In this document: in pieces, positions 1 to 8,877 of the stretch
Numbering within the stretch: the stretch's first letter is position 1
Layout of the letters: the number at the start of each line of letters is the position of its first letter
DNA from: Eutypella sp. D-1
Taxonomy: Eukaryota; Ascomycota; Sordariomycetes; Xylariales; Diatrypaceae
Direction: 5' to 3'
Assembly (NCBI GenBank): GCA_023313575.1
Contig: JAJTTP010000046.1
Coordinates: 1 to 31,966 of the forward strand
Length of the DNA stretch: 31,966 nucleotides
Translations under genes and position numbers: made by a program
The notes under the pieces: generated by a model
What the model was told of the DNA's origin: nothing
Databases searched by the model: none
What the model saw: the letters and a program-made list of their open reading frames with translations, nothing else

Positions 1-821
1 AAATATATTAATCTTTGACCGTATTCACCCGGCATTGCTAAACCAAAATATCGTTCAGATATTACGATTTAAGTTCCTCCCGGAAACTTAGAGATTCAAC
101 CTTGAATCTCACAACTACTTATATATATGTTATAATCCTAACTTGTAATGCATACTAGGTACCATATATGGCAACACTAATTTTCTGAATAAAGGGAGAG
201 ATTCTTGTTTAATATACAATTGATAATTACTATTATTTTTATGCAAGCTACTTTTTAAATTAAACTTTGAATCTAAGGCTAATGACAAAAGTTCTACCTC
301 CTCTTTTGTAAAACAGTTAGTAGCTATTCTCACACCAGGTTTTCAAGTACCATCATCCATTATTCCAAATGGCTAACGCCAAAGGTGTTAATAACTCAGA
401 AATGTTCTTAGGTACAACTTTGACCTTATGATTAGTGTAAAACAATTTATATAATCACAATTCAACTTGAAAACCCTAGGGTACCAAAACGATATGCTTG
501 ATATGTTTTATCCCCATATTTTTGCTCAAAAAGAACAGGTAAGTTTTTAGTACAATAACCCCTTTCATATAAAAAACCATGTAGCCATAATATATACTCC
601 TTATGCTTTACTTGCTGTCTAAATCTTACTCTTACACCTCCGTTTTGCAATCTCTCAGCGTATCCATCCCCTAATAATGAACCTACTATAACAGAGATAA
701 CCTCCTCATTGTGAGGACCAATTCGCGTATTGGGTTTAAAATTAGGTAATATAAAAGCCAAGGTCGTCTTAAGAGATGAAAGAGCTTTCATATATAGAAA
801 TTTAGGGGCCAAATAACGAAG
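1..821 (-). other. cob intron 8 (group I), 3' end outside window
   Basis: Intron following cob exon 8, running off the low-coordinate edge of the window. It holds a frameshifted LAGLIDADG ORF (130-791). Bases 1-120 hold only non-coding intron sequence, including a GC-rich patch near 68-80, and probably the start of the ribozyme core. The next cob exon, expected to encode the residues after GS in the AGSSNPLG region, lies outside. The 5' splice site is placed after a T in the exon; the P1 pairing there (GGGU with GCCC) is short, so the boundary may be off by a few bases. Confidence 0.7.
130..791 (-). pseudogene. Frameshifted LAGLIDADG homing endonuclease in cob intron 8
   Basis: Reads from an ATG at 791 as an LAGLIDADG-type endonuclease: first motif VIVGSLLGDGYAE, then a region containing YILWLHGFLYERGY and KTYQAYRFGT. 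The frame hits TAA at 447-449, but the homologous protein continues in the next frame (VVPKNISELLTPLALAIW). It shifts again near 365 to give IMDDGTWKPGVRIATNCF and a proper end at 130. Each shift corresponds to one extra base. The family cuts intronless alleles to spread its host intron; as written this copy cannot make full-length protein. Real decay is likeliest, but homopolymer-type sequencing errors could give the same picture. An ATG at 836 is in the same frame but lies inside cob exon 8. Confidence 0.8.
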
Positions 822-878
822 ACCCTGCAGTGTCATGGAGTCCTATTAAGTGCATTAATGCTAATGCTGCTAAAACGA
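822..878 (-). CDS. cob: cob exon 8 (cytochrome b, partial gene)
   Basis: Begins TC, completing a Phe codon with the last T of exon 7, then encodes VLAALALMHLIGLHDTAG and part of a Ser codon. This is the conserved cytochrome b segment after the haem-ligand helices of the b6-like half. The 5' boundary follows the group I rule (intron ends in G at 879). The 3' boundary is placed after GGG T by frame and by a short P1 pairing, and is less sure. It is the last cob exon in the window; the remaining half of cytochrome b lies beyond base 1. Confidence 0.85.
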
Positions 879-2582
879 CAATTATATTAAATTATAATAA
901 TAAATTTGTATGTAAGTAAATAGAATACCAAAATATATTAATAAAGATATATTAATGCATAAAGATATCTATATCCATCTATTTAAATAGAGGCATTGCA
1001 ATTTGTTTTAACCTCATCACGACGAAGTATGCCTCCTTCTTGCATATGTGAAGTAAGTTATCCCACACAAAAAGGAAACAACAAAGTTTACCTTTATTAT
1101 GATACAAACTGCTAATTTTAGTAGTAAAGAAAAATAAACTTAACTTTTTATTCAAAAATAAAGATGATTTTGACATAGTCTAGTAGTACTTAATAACGAC
1201 AAACCAGAGTATGCACCCCTTTAAAAGAAAATATAAGCCAAGCTATACGAAGGCACTCTTTTTTACTACAAGAAGAAGTATTATTATAAAACTGAGAACA
1301 CTTATTCACTATTATATATACTAATCTTGAGGAAAATTTAGTTTTTTGTATCTGTCTGATTCCTTAAGATTATTTAACCAAGTTAAATAAGATTCTTTTT
1401 TGTAACCTATTAATGGGTAATGATTTTCAAATGAAAAAAAGTTAATAACCTTTTGGATATCTTTAACTGCTGCCATTCGAACTAGATATGCATTATTCTT
1501 CTCTGAATAATATATTTTTCTACTTGGTTCAAACAAAAGATAGATAGCTTTCATTAAAATACTATTTCCCTTCTGACTAATACTGAACCCTATTTCTTTA
1601 TTGGCTTGTACGAAAAATGAACCTTCTGCCACTACAAAACCAACCAATCAATTGTTAAAGTATCAGACCTTTGACAAAATATCAACAGGGTTGTTAAAAA
1701 CAAAAGGGCTGTAGTTAGGTATAACTTCGGGTAGTAACTCTCACTTTTTAAGATTATTTTCTAAAGTATACAAAAGTAAATTGTATTGTTTTATTCTATT
1801 ATCGGTTAAGAAAAATAAATTATGTTTTAACAATAAAGGTACCAACACATGCTTTAATTCGTAATAATATAAAACAAACTTACTGCTGTCATTATCTACT
1901 TTAACAATAGACCCGCAATGTAATTTACCTAATATATACTCTAGAGTAGACAAATCTCTATTATGAAGAGCTATAACCAAATTAAACTCTATATATCCAT
2001 TAGATCTTCTTCTAGCAAAGATATAACCATCACCATCAATAACACCAACTAAAAAAGCTAAAAAGCTAACATCCACATTAGGATGTATTAATTCCCTTTT
2101 ATTAGTAACAGAAGTTTTAGTTAATTCTATTTTTTTAACTCAATAATCGTAAGTTTTAGTTTTTAAATTATTAAATTCTGCCACTAATTCAGGAATGATA
2201 AAACATACAACATTATTATAAAGTATATCCATTAACCTAGAAACGATATACTATCATTATCTCACGACAATGTTTAGACTATTTATTATAAATATACTTG
2301 TTATATTTTACTTTACCGTATAGTCGTTGAACCTATATACTTAAAATTAACCTAATTATCTAATTAATATGAAAATAGATATATCTGGCTTTTATGCGAA
2401 GCGACCAATTTACAGCTATTTAGTTATTATATTAAGTATATAAGAAACTTTAATTAAACGTAGAATAAATTTTTAGTATACTTTGCTGCTTATTAACATA
2501 TAGTTTTTTAACTATTTCAAAAATAATATTCTATAGTCTTTCAAGCAATTAGGTAAATTTTTATACCCCATATCTTAGCAAT
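879..2582 (-). other. cob intron 7 (group I)
   Basis: Inserted after coding nucleotide 562. The 5' exon end UACCUU pairs with GGGGUA just inside the intron (near 2565-2570), a six-pair P1 ending in U.G wobbles. The ribozyme core follows at once: a P7-type segment GGTTCAACGACTATACGG at about 2316-2333, with its partner AATAGTCT near 2280. The endonuclease ORF (1321-2233) lies 3' of the core. Bases 879-1320 contain only an unconvincing 65-codon frame (979-1176) and no recognised gene. Confidence 0.85.
1321..2233 (-). CDS. LAGLIDADG_2-type homing endonuclease in cob intron 7
   Basis: Free-standing intron ORF of about 303 residues with an ATG at 2233 and TAG at 1321; TGA codons inside are read as Trp. 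Two LAGLIDADG motifs are visible: FLAFLVGVIDGDGYI (about residue 60) and WLVGFVVAEGSFFV (about residue 200). The C-terminus WLNNLKESDRYKKLNFPQD is typical of this intron-encoded family. A double-motif protein folds as a monomeric endonuclease, and some members also act as maturases. It lies downstream of the ribozyme core rather than fused to an exon. It is clearly paralogous to the exon-fused ORF of intron 6. The frame is intact, so the protein may be functional. Confidence 0.88.
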
Positions 2583-2654
2583 AAGGTAATAAAAAGTGTA
2601 AAGCAAAGAATCTATTTAAAGTGGCATTATTAACAGAGAATCCACCTCAAATGA
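2583..2654 (-). CDS. cob: cob exon 7 (cytochrome b)
   Basis: 72 nt. Completes the Phe codon started in exon 6, then encodes [20 protein letters not shown] and LLP, with the first T of the next Phe codon at its end. This is the conserved Qo-site-proximal and third-helix region containing haem-ligand His. Both boundaries obey the group I rules: upstream intron ends in G (2655) and this exon ends in T, with a good P1 helix. Joining to exon 8 gives LLPFVLAAL, as expected for fungal cytochrome b. Confidence 0.93.
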
Positions 2655-3923
2655 CTTATCTTATACGTATAATGTTTAATTTATACTTTACACCTTTTGA
2701 GATGTCTTAGACTATTTCTTAAATCTTCCTAACGAAGATTTTGGGGATATCGTGTTGAGCTTATTGTTGGTATAACTCACTCATTAGTCGTTGAACGTTC
2801 TTAATCCCTTTTTATATACCGAATTAAGTTCCGCTACAAATAATTTAATATATCGGTGGATTGTTTTTTATTAAATGTCCTTGTAATTTTCCCCATTATG
2901 CCTCTAATAAATTTATTATTAAGGAGCCCACTGCGATTATTAATTTATATTTAGGTTACGACAAACTATCCACAATATTAATTTATTTTTGAGGGTAATT
3001 TAATTTACTATAACGTGAGCTTTCACGCAAGTTATTTAATCATTGAATATATTGTATATATTTTAACCCGATTAGAGGGTGTAAGCCAGAAAACGAGAAA
3101 AAATTTATAACTTTTTGTATATCAGATTTAGAACTGACACCAAATTGATTATAGTTGTCAGTTGTACCTATCTTTCTACTTGTATCAAAAATTAGTTTAA
3201 AAGCCTCAAATAAATTGGAATGTATTCGTTGTTTCAATTGAAAACAACCATCATTATTACATTTAATAAAGAATGAACCTTCTGAACAGGTGAATCCTAC
3301 AATTCAATTTTTAAAAAAATATAATAATGTATAATCAAATGGATTTTTAGGTATTTCAAAAACAGCAGGTATATTATTAATACTAGGAATTTCACTATAT
3401 AATTTTAGATCATTTTTCAAGATATATATAGCTAAATTAAACTGATCTATTCTAGTATTAGTTAAAAAAAAGATTTTATTATATATAAATAATGGAAACA
3501 ATACTTCTTGTAAATCAGTTTTATTAATTACTAATTTGCAAGTAGGGCTTCTTAAATCTTTATATATATTTATTTTACCTAACTTTAAAACAGAATGAAT
3601 ATATTCTAAAGTAGAAATATCTTCTAAATGAAGAGATAAAACTAATTTCATGGTTATAAATCCTTTTGGTGTTTTACTTATCTGGATATATCCGTCCCCA
3701 TCAATCAATCCAACTAAAAAGGCTAAAAAAGATGAAGGAATTGAAATATAATCTTTTTTATCCAATCTTAAAGATTTATTACCTTTTTTCAACGCATTCT
3801 TATGAACAACCCCTATTGTAGGTAAAGAAGCTTCCTTGGTAAAAACTCTTGAATATAATAAATATTTGTCTATAAAAAATAAAATAAGAATACCTAAACA
3901 TAAATTAATAATAAAGTTTATGA
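2655..3923 (-). other. cob intron 6 (group I, site 490)
   Basis: Inserted after coding nucleotide 490. Its 5' part is an endonuclease ORF continuous with exon 6; its 3' part (about 2655-2980) is the ribozyme core, with the P7-type segment GTTCAACGACTAATGAG at 2780-2796 and AATAGTCT partner near 2708-2715. Intron position 490 in cob, with an exon-fused two-motif ORF, is a common arrangement in fungi as I remember it. No other gene is present. Confidence 0.88.
2983..3923 (-). CDS. Exon-fused LAGLIDADG_2-type endonuclease/maturase, cob intron 6
   Basis: The reading frame runs without a stop from cob exon 6 into the intron and ends with TAA at 2983, giving about 313 intron-encoded residues. After a hydrophobic leader (FINFIINLCLGILILFF) come two motifs: FLAFLVGLIDGDGYI and WIVGFTCSEGSFFIK; the end is WLNNLRESSRYSKLNYPQK. 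TGA codes Trp before the second motif. Exon-fused intron proteins are made from unspliced or partly spliced RNA and are usually processed from the N-terminal cytochrome b part; roles are intron homing and sometimes splicing. The frame is intact. The protein closely resembles the intron 7 ORF (1321-2233), pointing to duplication. Confidence 0.9.
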
Positions 3924-3976
3924 ACTCAACTATGTCCTGCCCTATTCAAGGAATAGCACTAATAAGGTTAGTAATA
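3924..3976 (-). CDS. cob: cob exon 6 (cytochrome b)
   Basis: 53 nt encoding (V)ITNLISAIPWIGQDIVE plus the first base of Phe; PWIG here is the Qo-site region of cytochrome b. It starts with a single T that completes the Val codon begun in exon 5 (GT+T). The upstream intron ends in G at 3977, and the exon ends in T at coding position 490. TGA is used for Trp. Confidence 0.95.
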
Positions 3977-5743
3977 CAAAATTAACCAATGGCGGTTCTT
4001 AGGCAGTCGTCTATTTATAAGAATTTGATTTTAAAGAAGAGTAAACTTTTATTCTTTTTATACATTGAGCCACTACCAGCCCTTCTTTATTTTTTACAGG
4101 TTTACCATCATTTAAACGTTGAGTTACAGTATTATCACTAATATGTAAGAATTTAGCACATGAAATTCCATTAGTAAAATAATTAAAAGAACCGTTTAAA
4201 AAATAAACTTTTATAATATAAGTAGATCGAATGTATTTTTTATTCGATATTATCATAGCTCTACCTTCAGAATCTATATGTATTAAAGGTTCTGATTTAA
4301 TTAAATTACTTAACACTGATTTAAAGGTTTCATCTAAAACTACAGGATTAGAATTAGTAGATAATCTATTATTATTCATAGTATTACCTAATTTAATAAT
4401 TAACTCTTTACCCTTATCAGTTAAATATTTACCTTCTAATATTAAAAAAGCTATGGTTTTAAAATCCAGATAATCCTGGAATTTTTTAGTTCTAAATTCT
4501 ATACTATCAAAATAAGGTATTAATATATTACAAATAAAATCTATTTGTGAGATTTCTAAAATAGAGAAAGGTTTTTGATTATTTTTTACTACCTTTTTAT
4601 CATTAATGCTGATTAGTTTAGTAGTACTACCGAGTAAATAAGAATGTTCATCCAATAAGCTTAAAATAAATTCACGAATTCTCTCTAAAACTATTCTATT
4701 TACTGTAGTAGTAACAAGTGAAACACGTACAGACAAATCGTGTTTATTTAAATAAAATGACCCATCTCCTTCTAATAAACCTATTAAATAGTTACCTGTA
4801 ATTCTCACGCTATGATAATCAGGTAAAGAAAAATTCATTCTTTTAGTATTCATACCATCCTTTAACTCAATAATACTTGAATTAATCTCTAGTAAACTTA
4901 ACTCATTATTCTTTAGGCTACGCAGAGATTTAAACATAAAAAAAGCTTTTTTAAAATCTAAATAATCCAAATATTTGGTAGTGTTTAACGGAAATTTTTC
5001 AAATATAGGAATCAATACGGATTCAATATCGCTTAGTTGAGATATTGTAAAAACTAAAACCTCTCTTTCGGCATTTAATCTCCCGCAGCCTAAAGTATTT
5101 TTTATGAATTCTAAAGTTTTTCTATCATCTCGATGTAAATAAATTCTAAATACGAATTCAAAACCTGACACTGCTCCTTTTTCATTTTTTCTTATTCTTA
5201 TCAAAAAATTAGACTCTGCTTCACAGAGGCCTACAAACCACTCAATAAACTCAGGACGTGATTTGAGTATTTCTTTATGGACACCTTCCAATACCACATT
5301 TTTTCCACTATTAGGGCGACCTTGTAGCGAATAATTTGTGAAATAAATTTGAAAATATTTAGGTATAAAAAGTGATATTAAAAAAGTAATACAATAAACC
5401 TTTGTTTTAGCATAAAAAGAAACCCAATCATCTATTATAATTAACCATTAAACTATGGCAGTTAGTTCCTTTAGATGATTGAAAAATTTACCTTTAAGGT
5501 GGAGGCGCGACTCTCCATATCATTAAATTTCTTTAATGTATTGGACTATATCTTCATTCTTCGCTTATTTTATCTCAAAGCGACACTTTAAGATGAGAGA
5601 AATAAAGAATGCACCACGTAAAGTCTCTGAAGATCCCACTCATAATTATTTAAATTACTTTGGTTTCCTGCTGATTGTCTTATTCCATATAAGAGTTTCC
5701 AGCATATAGTGGTGTTTTACTACAGCTATTACTTCGCTGTTCA
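3977..5743 (-). other. cob intron 5 (group I, site 437)
   Basis: Starts right after the 8-nt exon 5. P1 is perfect: exon CUACAGU pairs with AGCUGUAG a few bases into the intron, ending in the canonical U.G. The core follows: Q-type AATCAGCAGGAAACC near 5664-5678, R-type TTCAGAGACTT at 5623-5633, and S-type GATATAGTCC near 5543-5552. The endonuclease ORF sits 3' of the core and reaches nearly to the 3' splice site. The same core type occurs in introns 1 and 2. Confidence 0.85.
4011..5449 (-). CDS. LAGLIDADG homing endonuclease in cob intron 5
   Basis: Open frame of about 480 codons ending at TAG (4011), opening after a TAA near 5455 with no early in-frame ATG; translation may begin at a non-ATG codon, for example the GTG at 5297. 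Motif 1 is FIEWFVGLCEAESNFLIRI and motif 2 is NYLIGLLEGDGSFYLN, about 145 residues later. The C-terminal about 90 residues (YFLNGSFNYF, CAKFLHISDNTVTQRLNDGK) resemble a NUMOD1-type DNA-binding tail. This fits a monomeric double-motif nuclease with an added sequence-recognition module. The frame is intact apart from the uncertain start. It is the only ORF of intron 5. Confidence 0.87.
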
Positions 5744-5751
5744 ACTGTAGC
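5744..5751 (-). CDS. cob: cob exon 5, 8-nt micro-exon
   Basis: The eight bases GCTACAGT encode Ala-Thr and two-thirds of Val. Exon 4 ends at WG and exon 6 starts with a T followed by ITNL, so the conserved string WGATVITNL requires exactly these eight bases. They occur here flanked by G at the end of intron 4 (5752) and by an intron whose internal guide AGCUGUAG pairs with CUACAGU. Frame, splice rules and P1 all agree. Confidence 0.85.
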
Positions 5752-5889
5752 CAAGTCTTTAATTTACTTAATATAGCTAAAAACTAGCTTTTTCATGTTT
5801 AAATTAAGTAAACCTCGTACTTTATGCTTATATTATAAAAATAATTATAATTTAGTATAAAGCCTTCTGTCTCAATGTAGCAAGATATT

Positions 5890-6050
5890 AATTTTATGTT
5901 GAGAAAAGACTCCGACTGTACATTAAGCATCATTTTAGATACCCACTAGTGACCCAGTCTGTTGCGATATTTTACTCTACCGACGGTCTCTATACTAAAC
6001 AAATATATTTGACCGTTATCACTAGTATTGCTGCAATATTCTGAAAAAAA
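5890..6050 (-). ncRNA. Group I ribozyme core of cob intron 4
   Basis: On the minus strand this contains CAATACTAGTGATAACGGTC, then GACCGTCGGTAGAG, CGCAACAGACTGGGTCACTA and the tail TACAGTCGGAGTC. The same blocks with small changes occur in intron 3 at 11535-11635, identifying P3/P7/P8 elements of one intron subtype. The core appears complete on the low-coordinate side of the nuclear-like insert, so splicing may survive the insertion. Confidence 0.7.
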
Positions 6051-6109
6051 AAGGAGTTCTAAGTGAATATTACCTCACTTAATTATGCAACTATGTATAA
6101 CTAATAAAC

Positions 6110-6844
6110 CTAAAATCCAGACTGAATTCCATAACTCTCGTTTTTATATCTTCCATAACAACCCACTCACTGGATTCCTTCCAATACGAAATCTCCGAAC
6201 TAGCTCTCACACAATCCCCAGGGTTCTCCCTCAAATGCTGCTCTACAACCCCTTCGAGTTTTTGAGCAAGCGTTTTGATTTGAGGGCGATTACGTATAAT
6301 GGTTTGGGATGAAATCTTTTGAAGGGTTGGAGAACGTTTCGAATCTCGTTGTTTAAGATGTTCTCGAACTGATTTCGATCTACCGCTCAACCGTCGTGGG
6401 CCATAGCGCCATTCAACGCCATTATGATGAAGATGAGGTCTCACTAGTAAAACTTAATAAAACAATGTAAAGTGTAATAAAGAAGAGAGGAAACATACCT
6501 TCCCGGTTTGATAAGGGATTCACCGATGCATTCTTTCTATTCTGACCCTTGCTCAATTCCACGCTATCTACATACAAGTTCGCAGTAGTAGAGCCGAGAG
6601 GATCTTCATCACTACTTGAGCCAAAACCTTCAGCTGAAGGTTTACTCAAAGAGGTTGTTGAATCATTCAAGTTGGCAATGAATTCAGCTGAACCCTCTGA
6701 TAGAGTGGTTGAAAATGCGTCACCCTTCGGAGGAAAATCGTCATTCTCCCTCTTAGGACTCCGAGGTGTGGTAGGCACGGATAGATCTCGGGTGTTGATT
6801 TGACCAAAACGGTAGGTACCCGGAACACAAGGAGGAAGATTCAT
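6110..6844 (-). pseudogene. Nuclear-type gene, 5' part, one spliceosomal-type intron, 3'-truncated
   Basis: Exon 1 runs from the ATG at 6844 to 6499 and encodes a Ser/Thr/Pro-rich, low-complexity N-terminus (starts MNLPPCVPGTYRFGQ). A 55-bp intron (6498-6444) begins GTATGT and ends TTACTAG. Splicing joins GAA G to TG AGA, continuing as VRPHLHHNGVEWRYGPRR with basic, helical sequence (SVREHLKQRDSKRSPTLQ). Coding continues to about 6115, where AT-rich mitochondrial sequence takes over and a chance stop follows at 6091. I do not recognise the protein; no catalytic motif is visible. About 225 residues are present and the natural C-terminus is missing. Splicing is inferred from consensus signals and frame continuity. 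Confidence 0.6.
6444..6498 (-). other. Putative 55-bp spliceosomal intron
   Basis: Minus strand: donor GTATGT at 6498-6493, pyrimidine-rich middle, acceptor TACTAG ending at 6444. Its length is typical of filamentous-ascomycete nuclear introns, and its removal joins two otherwise out-of-frame coding blocks. Mitochondrial genes do not use this intron class, so it is a strong sign that the segment is nuclear in origin. Confidence 0.6.
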
Positions 6845-7021
6845 GATTAAAACAAGTACAGAAGATAGCTTGATAAACAATGAGGATGCCTGCTTGATAT
6901 GGTACTTTCAGAGTAAGGAGAAATGATGAAGCTTAAATAGATATAGGGAAGGAAAAATTTAATCATTCACGAACGATGACGCTTCAGAATGATGAATCAT
7001 TATATCCCCATTTTACGTATT

Positions 7022-7348
7022 CTTATCTAGGATCTAGATCTGCCAAGATTACCCTACCCCTCGTGTATGGCCAATAGCAATAGATAAGCATAAACAAATC
7101 ACATGGCAAAATCTACCATCCATCACACACCATATTCGATATACCTCATAATCATACCGCATAAACCCCTCAAAGATCAACCTAATCACCTCATCATTCA
7201 TGAGTCACATGATAAATAATCTAGCAATCTTATTCGTGGTTTCATTTTGAATTGCTAGATCCATTCTGCTTATGACGATCATTGAGTCATAAAACAAGGA
7301 TCTTTCAGGAAAACAGGTTGGCTTATCTAGGACCTAGATATGCCAAGA
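7022..7348. repeat. 27-bp repeat pair around a CTAG palindrome
   Basis: Two copies, at 7022-7048 and 7322-7348, of a 27-bp unit starting CTTATCTAGGA and ending GCCAAGA, with three mismatches, spaced exactly 300 bp. The centre CTAGGATCTAG / CTAGGACCTAG is palindromic. They lie in the upstream region between the divergent nuclear-type genes. Confidence 0.75.
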
Positions 7349-7387
7349 CATCTTACATCTATATATATCCAATGAAAACTCTTTTTG

Positions 7388-7843
7388 GCATTTACTCACT
7401 ATCTAATACGAGATCAACCTTGTCATATTCCATACACTTCATTATTGCCGCTTACTCTCACACAAACCACCATCACATTGCCTATTCTACCAATAAAAGA
7501 TGAAATGACGCATCCCTTACATACAAATCATACGATAAAGACCACTTGATAGATTTAGCTGCCTAATACGAGATGATCGTCGAGGTTTATTAGCATTAGT
7601 CACACTTGTTTCGGAGGAAGAAAAAGTGCGGATCATGACGCGTAATCCTCCTTGTCATCATGGATCAGGCGAATACTCTAGCCAATCATTAACATTATTT
7701 CTCCTTTCAATTTAGCCACCTCCATATGCGGAGATCATTCCTAAACTAAACTTTTAGTCTTGTGATAGCTGATCAACCAATAGATTAACCGAGATAAATG
7801 AAGATCCTCCTTAGCATTTCCCCACTATCAAATACGAGATCAC
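7388..7843. repeat. Diverged repeat with AATACGAGATCA core
   Basis: CATTTACTCACTATCTAATACGAGATCA-like sequence near 7388-7416 recurs near 7816-7842 (core CACTATC.AATACGAGATCA), and a shorter partial copy CTAATACGAGAT occurs at 7563. It suggests an old tandem or dispersed duplication of roughly 400 bp units within the intergenic region. Confidence 0.55.
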
Positions 7844-8091
7844 ATGCTGCTCACCTAGCCGCGAGCGCATATTCCTTGAACTACCTCGCATAAATCCCTC
7901 AATCTTCTAACCAATCATATTTATTATTTCCTTATCTCTTGTTTCATTTTTGATCATCTGCCCTCTTTACCTAATGACCATGAAATCATGCAGATCCATA
8001 ATGAGTCAAGGAAAGGAATCTCGGAGAACCCCGATACCTCAGATCTTGCTTAGAAATCCAACAGAATTTTACATGTGATATTCGAAAAAAA

Positions 8092-8105
8092 TAGTATATA
8101 AGTTG
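8092..8105 (+). promoter_or_regulatory. TATA-like element upstream of GNAT gene
   Basis: TAGTATATAAGTTG lies about 140 bp before the GNAT start codon, in less AT-rich surroundings than the mitochondrial DNA, and is followed by a CA/CT-rich leader. It fits an RNA polymerase II TATA box; if the DNA is truly mitochondrial it is unlikely to act. Confidence 0.4.
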
Positions 8106-8241
8106 AAGCTACCTCGTATGGTTTTCTTTATCCTACTTCAATTTACAGAATTACAATTATCCAACATTCCAGACAAACACGATACTTCTTTAAGTAGACT
8201 CCAGATAATACATTACCTTACTTAGATCATCAACCCTCAAA

Positions 8242-8877
8242 ATGTCTTCTTATCCTACTATTGATATTCAGACCACTTACCCCATGATTAATGATCAACT
8301 CGACCTACCTATTTATACCGACCGCCTTATCATTAGAGCATTACAAAGTTCGGATCTTCTGGCATATCACAGCCTCCTGACTGATAAAGGAGCTATGAGG
8401 AACGAGCCCTTATCCCCAGACCTCTCGTACACTGAAAATGTCTTCCCAACTCCGCCCGGCGAAGCGGCAGAAGATGATCTATGGTTGGGTATCTTCCTCA
8501 AAGAACCAAACAATAGGGAAGGGAACCTGATTGGTGACGGCGGGGTGTACTATTTACTTCTCAGCACTGAATGGCCAAATTTGAGCTATCGCATCAAAGA
8601 ACAGTACTGGAACAGAGGATACGCCACTGAGTTCGTGAGGGCTTTCATGAGATTTTGGTGGAGAATCCCTCGTCACCGTCAACTTAAAAACCTCACGATT
8701 CATCCAGCTACTCTGAATGCCCAGGACTCTCCTGACCAAGAGGTTAGAGAACGAGTGTATATATCCGTCACCCATGGGAATTCGGCAAATCAAAAGGTGT
8801 TGACCAAGGCAGGATTTGAGAAATTTGAAGGTATGGGGGAAGGAACCACTCATTGGCGACAAATCCGGGAAAACTAG
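8242..8877 (+). CDS. GNAT N-acetyltransferase (RimJ/RimL-like), nuclear-type gene
   Basis: 211 residues, ATG in a good context (CTCAAAATG), stop TAG. Features of the Acetyltransf_3 GNAT family: N-terminal strand LPIYTDRLIIRAL (about residues 22-34), a central LIGDGGVYYL strand, the acetyl-CoA-binding block SYRIKEQYWNRGYATEFV (about 114-131) with R-G-Y-A at the pyrophosphate loop, and the closing THGNSANQKVLTKAGFEKF (about 177-195). It would transfer an acetyl group from acetyl-CoA to an amine; the substrate cannot be told. All Trp codons are TGG, GC is well above the flanking mtDNA, and it is the only convincing plus-strand gene in the window. Complete and uninterrupted, but in a mitochondrial intron it probably lacks suitable expression signals. 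Confidence 0.85.
   Translation: MSSYPTIDIQTTYPMINDQLDLPIYTDRLIIRALQSSDLLAYHSLLTDKGAMRNEPLSPDLSYTENVFPTPPGEAAEDDLWLGIFLKEPNNREGNLIGDGGVYYLLLSTEWPNLSYRIKEQYWNRGYATEFVRAFMRFWWRIPRHRQLKNLTIHPATLNAQDSPDQEVRERVYISVTHGNSANQKVLTKAGFEKFEGMGEGTTHWRQIREN

Larger units (their letters stand above)
6845..8241. promoter_or_regulatory. Divergent intergenic/promoter region between the two nuclear-type genes
   Basis: 1.4 kb without a convincing gene between the start codons of the minus-strand gene (6844) and the plus-strand GNAT gene (8242). It contains diverged repeats (7022/7322 and 7388/7812), a TATA-like element at 8095 and a CT/CA-rich presumed 5' leader just before 8242. A 73-codon frame at 7282-7503 overlaps a repeat and is not counted as a gene. 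Whether the repeats are regulatory is unknown. Confidence 0.5.

Noticed and set aside
979..1176. 65-codon frame in the tail of cob intron 7
   Set aside because: Short, no motif or related sequence in the window, in non-coding intron sequence; could be chance.
4231..4473. 80-codon plus-strand frame
   Set aside because: Lies wholly opposite the intact LAGLIDADG ORF of intron 5; mirrors its codons.
6549..6803. 84-codon plus-strand frame
   Set aside because: Antisense shadow of exon 1 of the nuclear-type gene, whose minus-strand ATG and splice signals are better supported.
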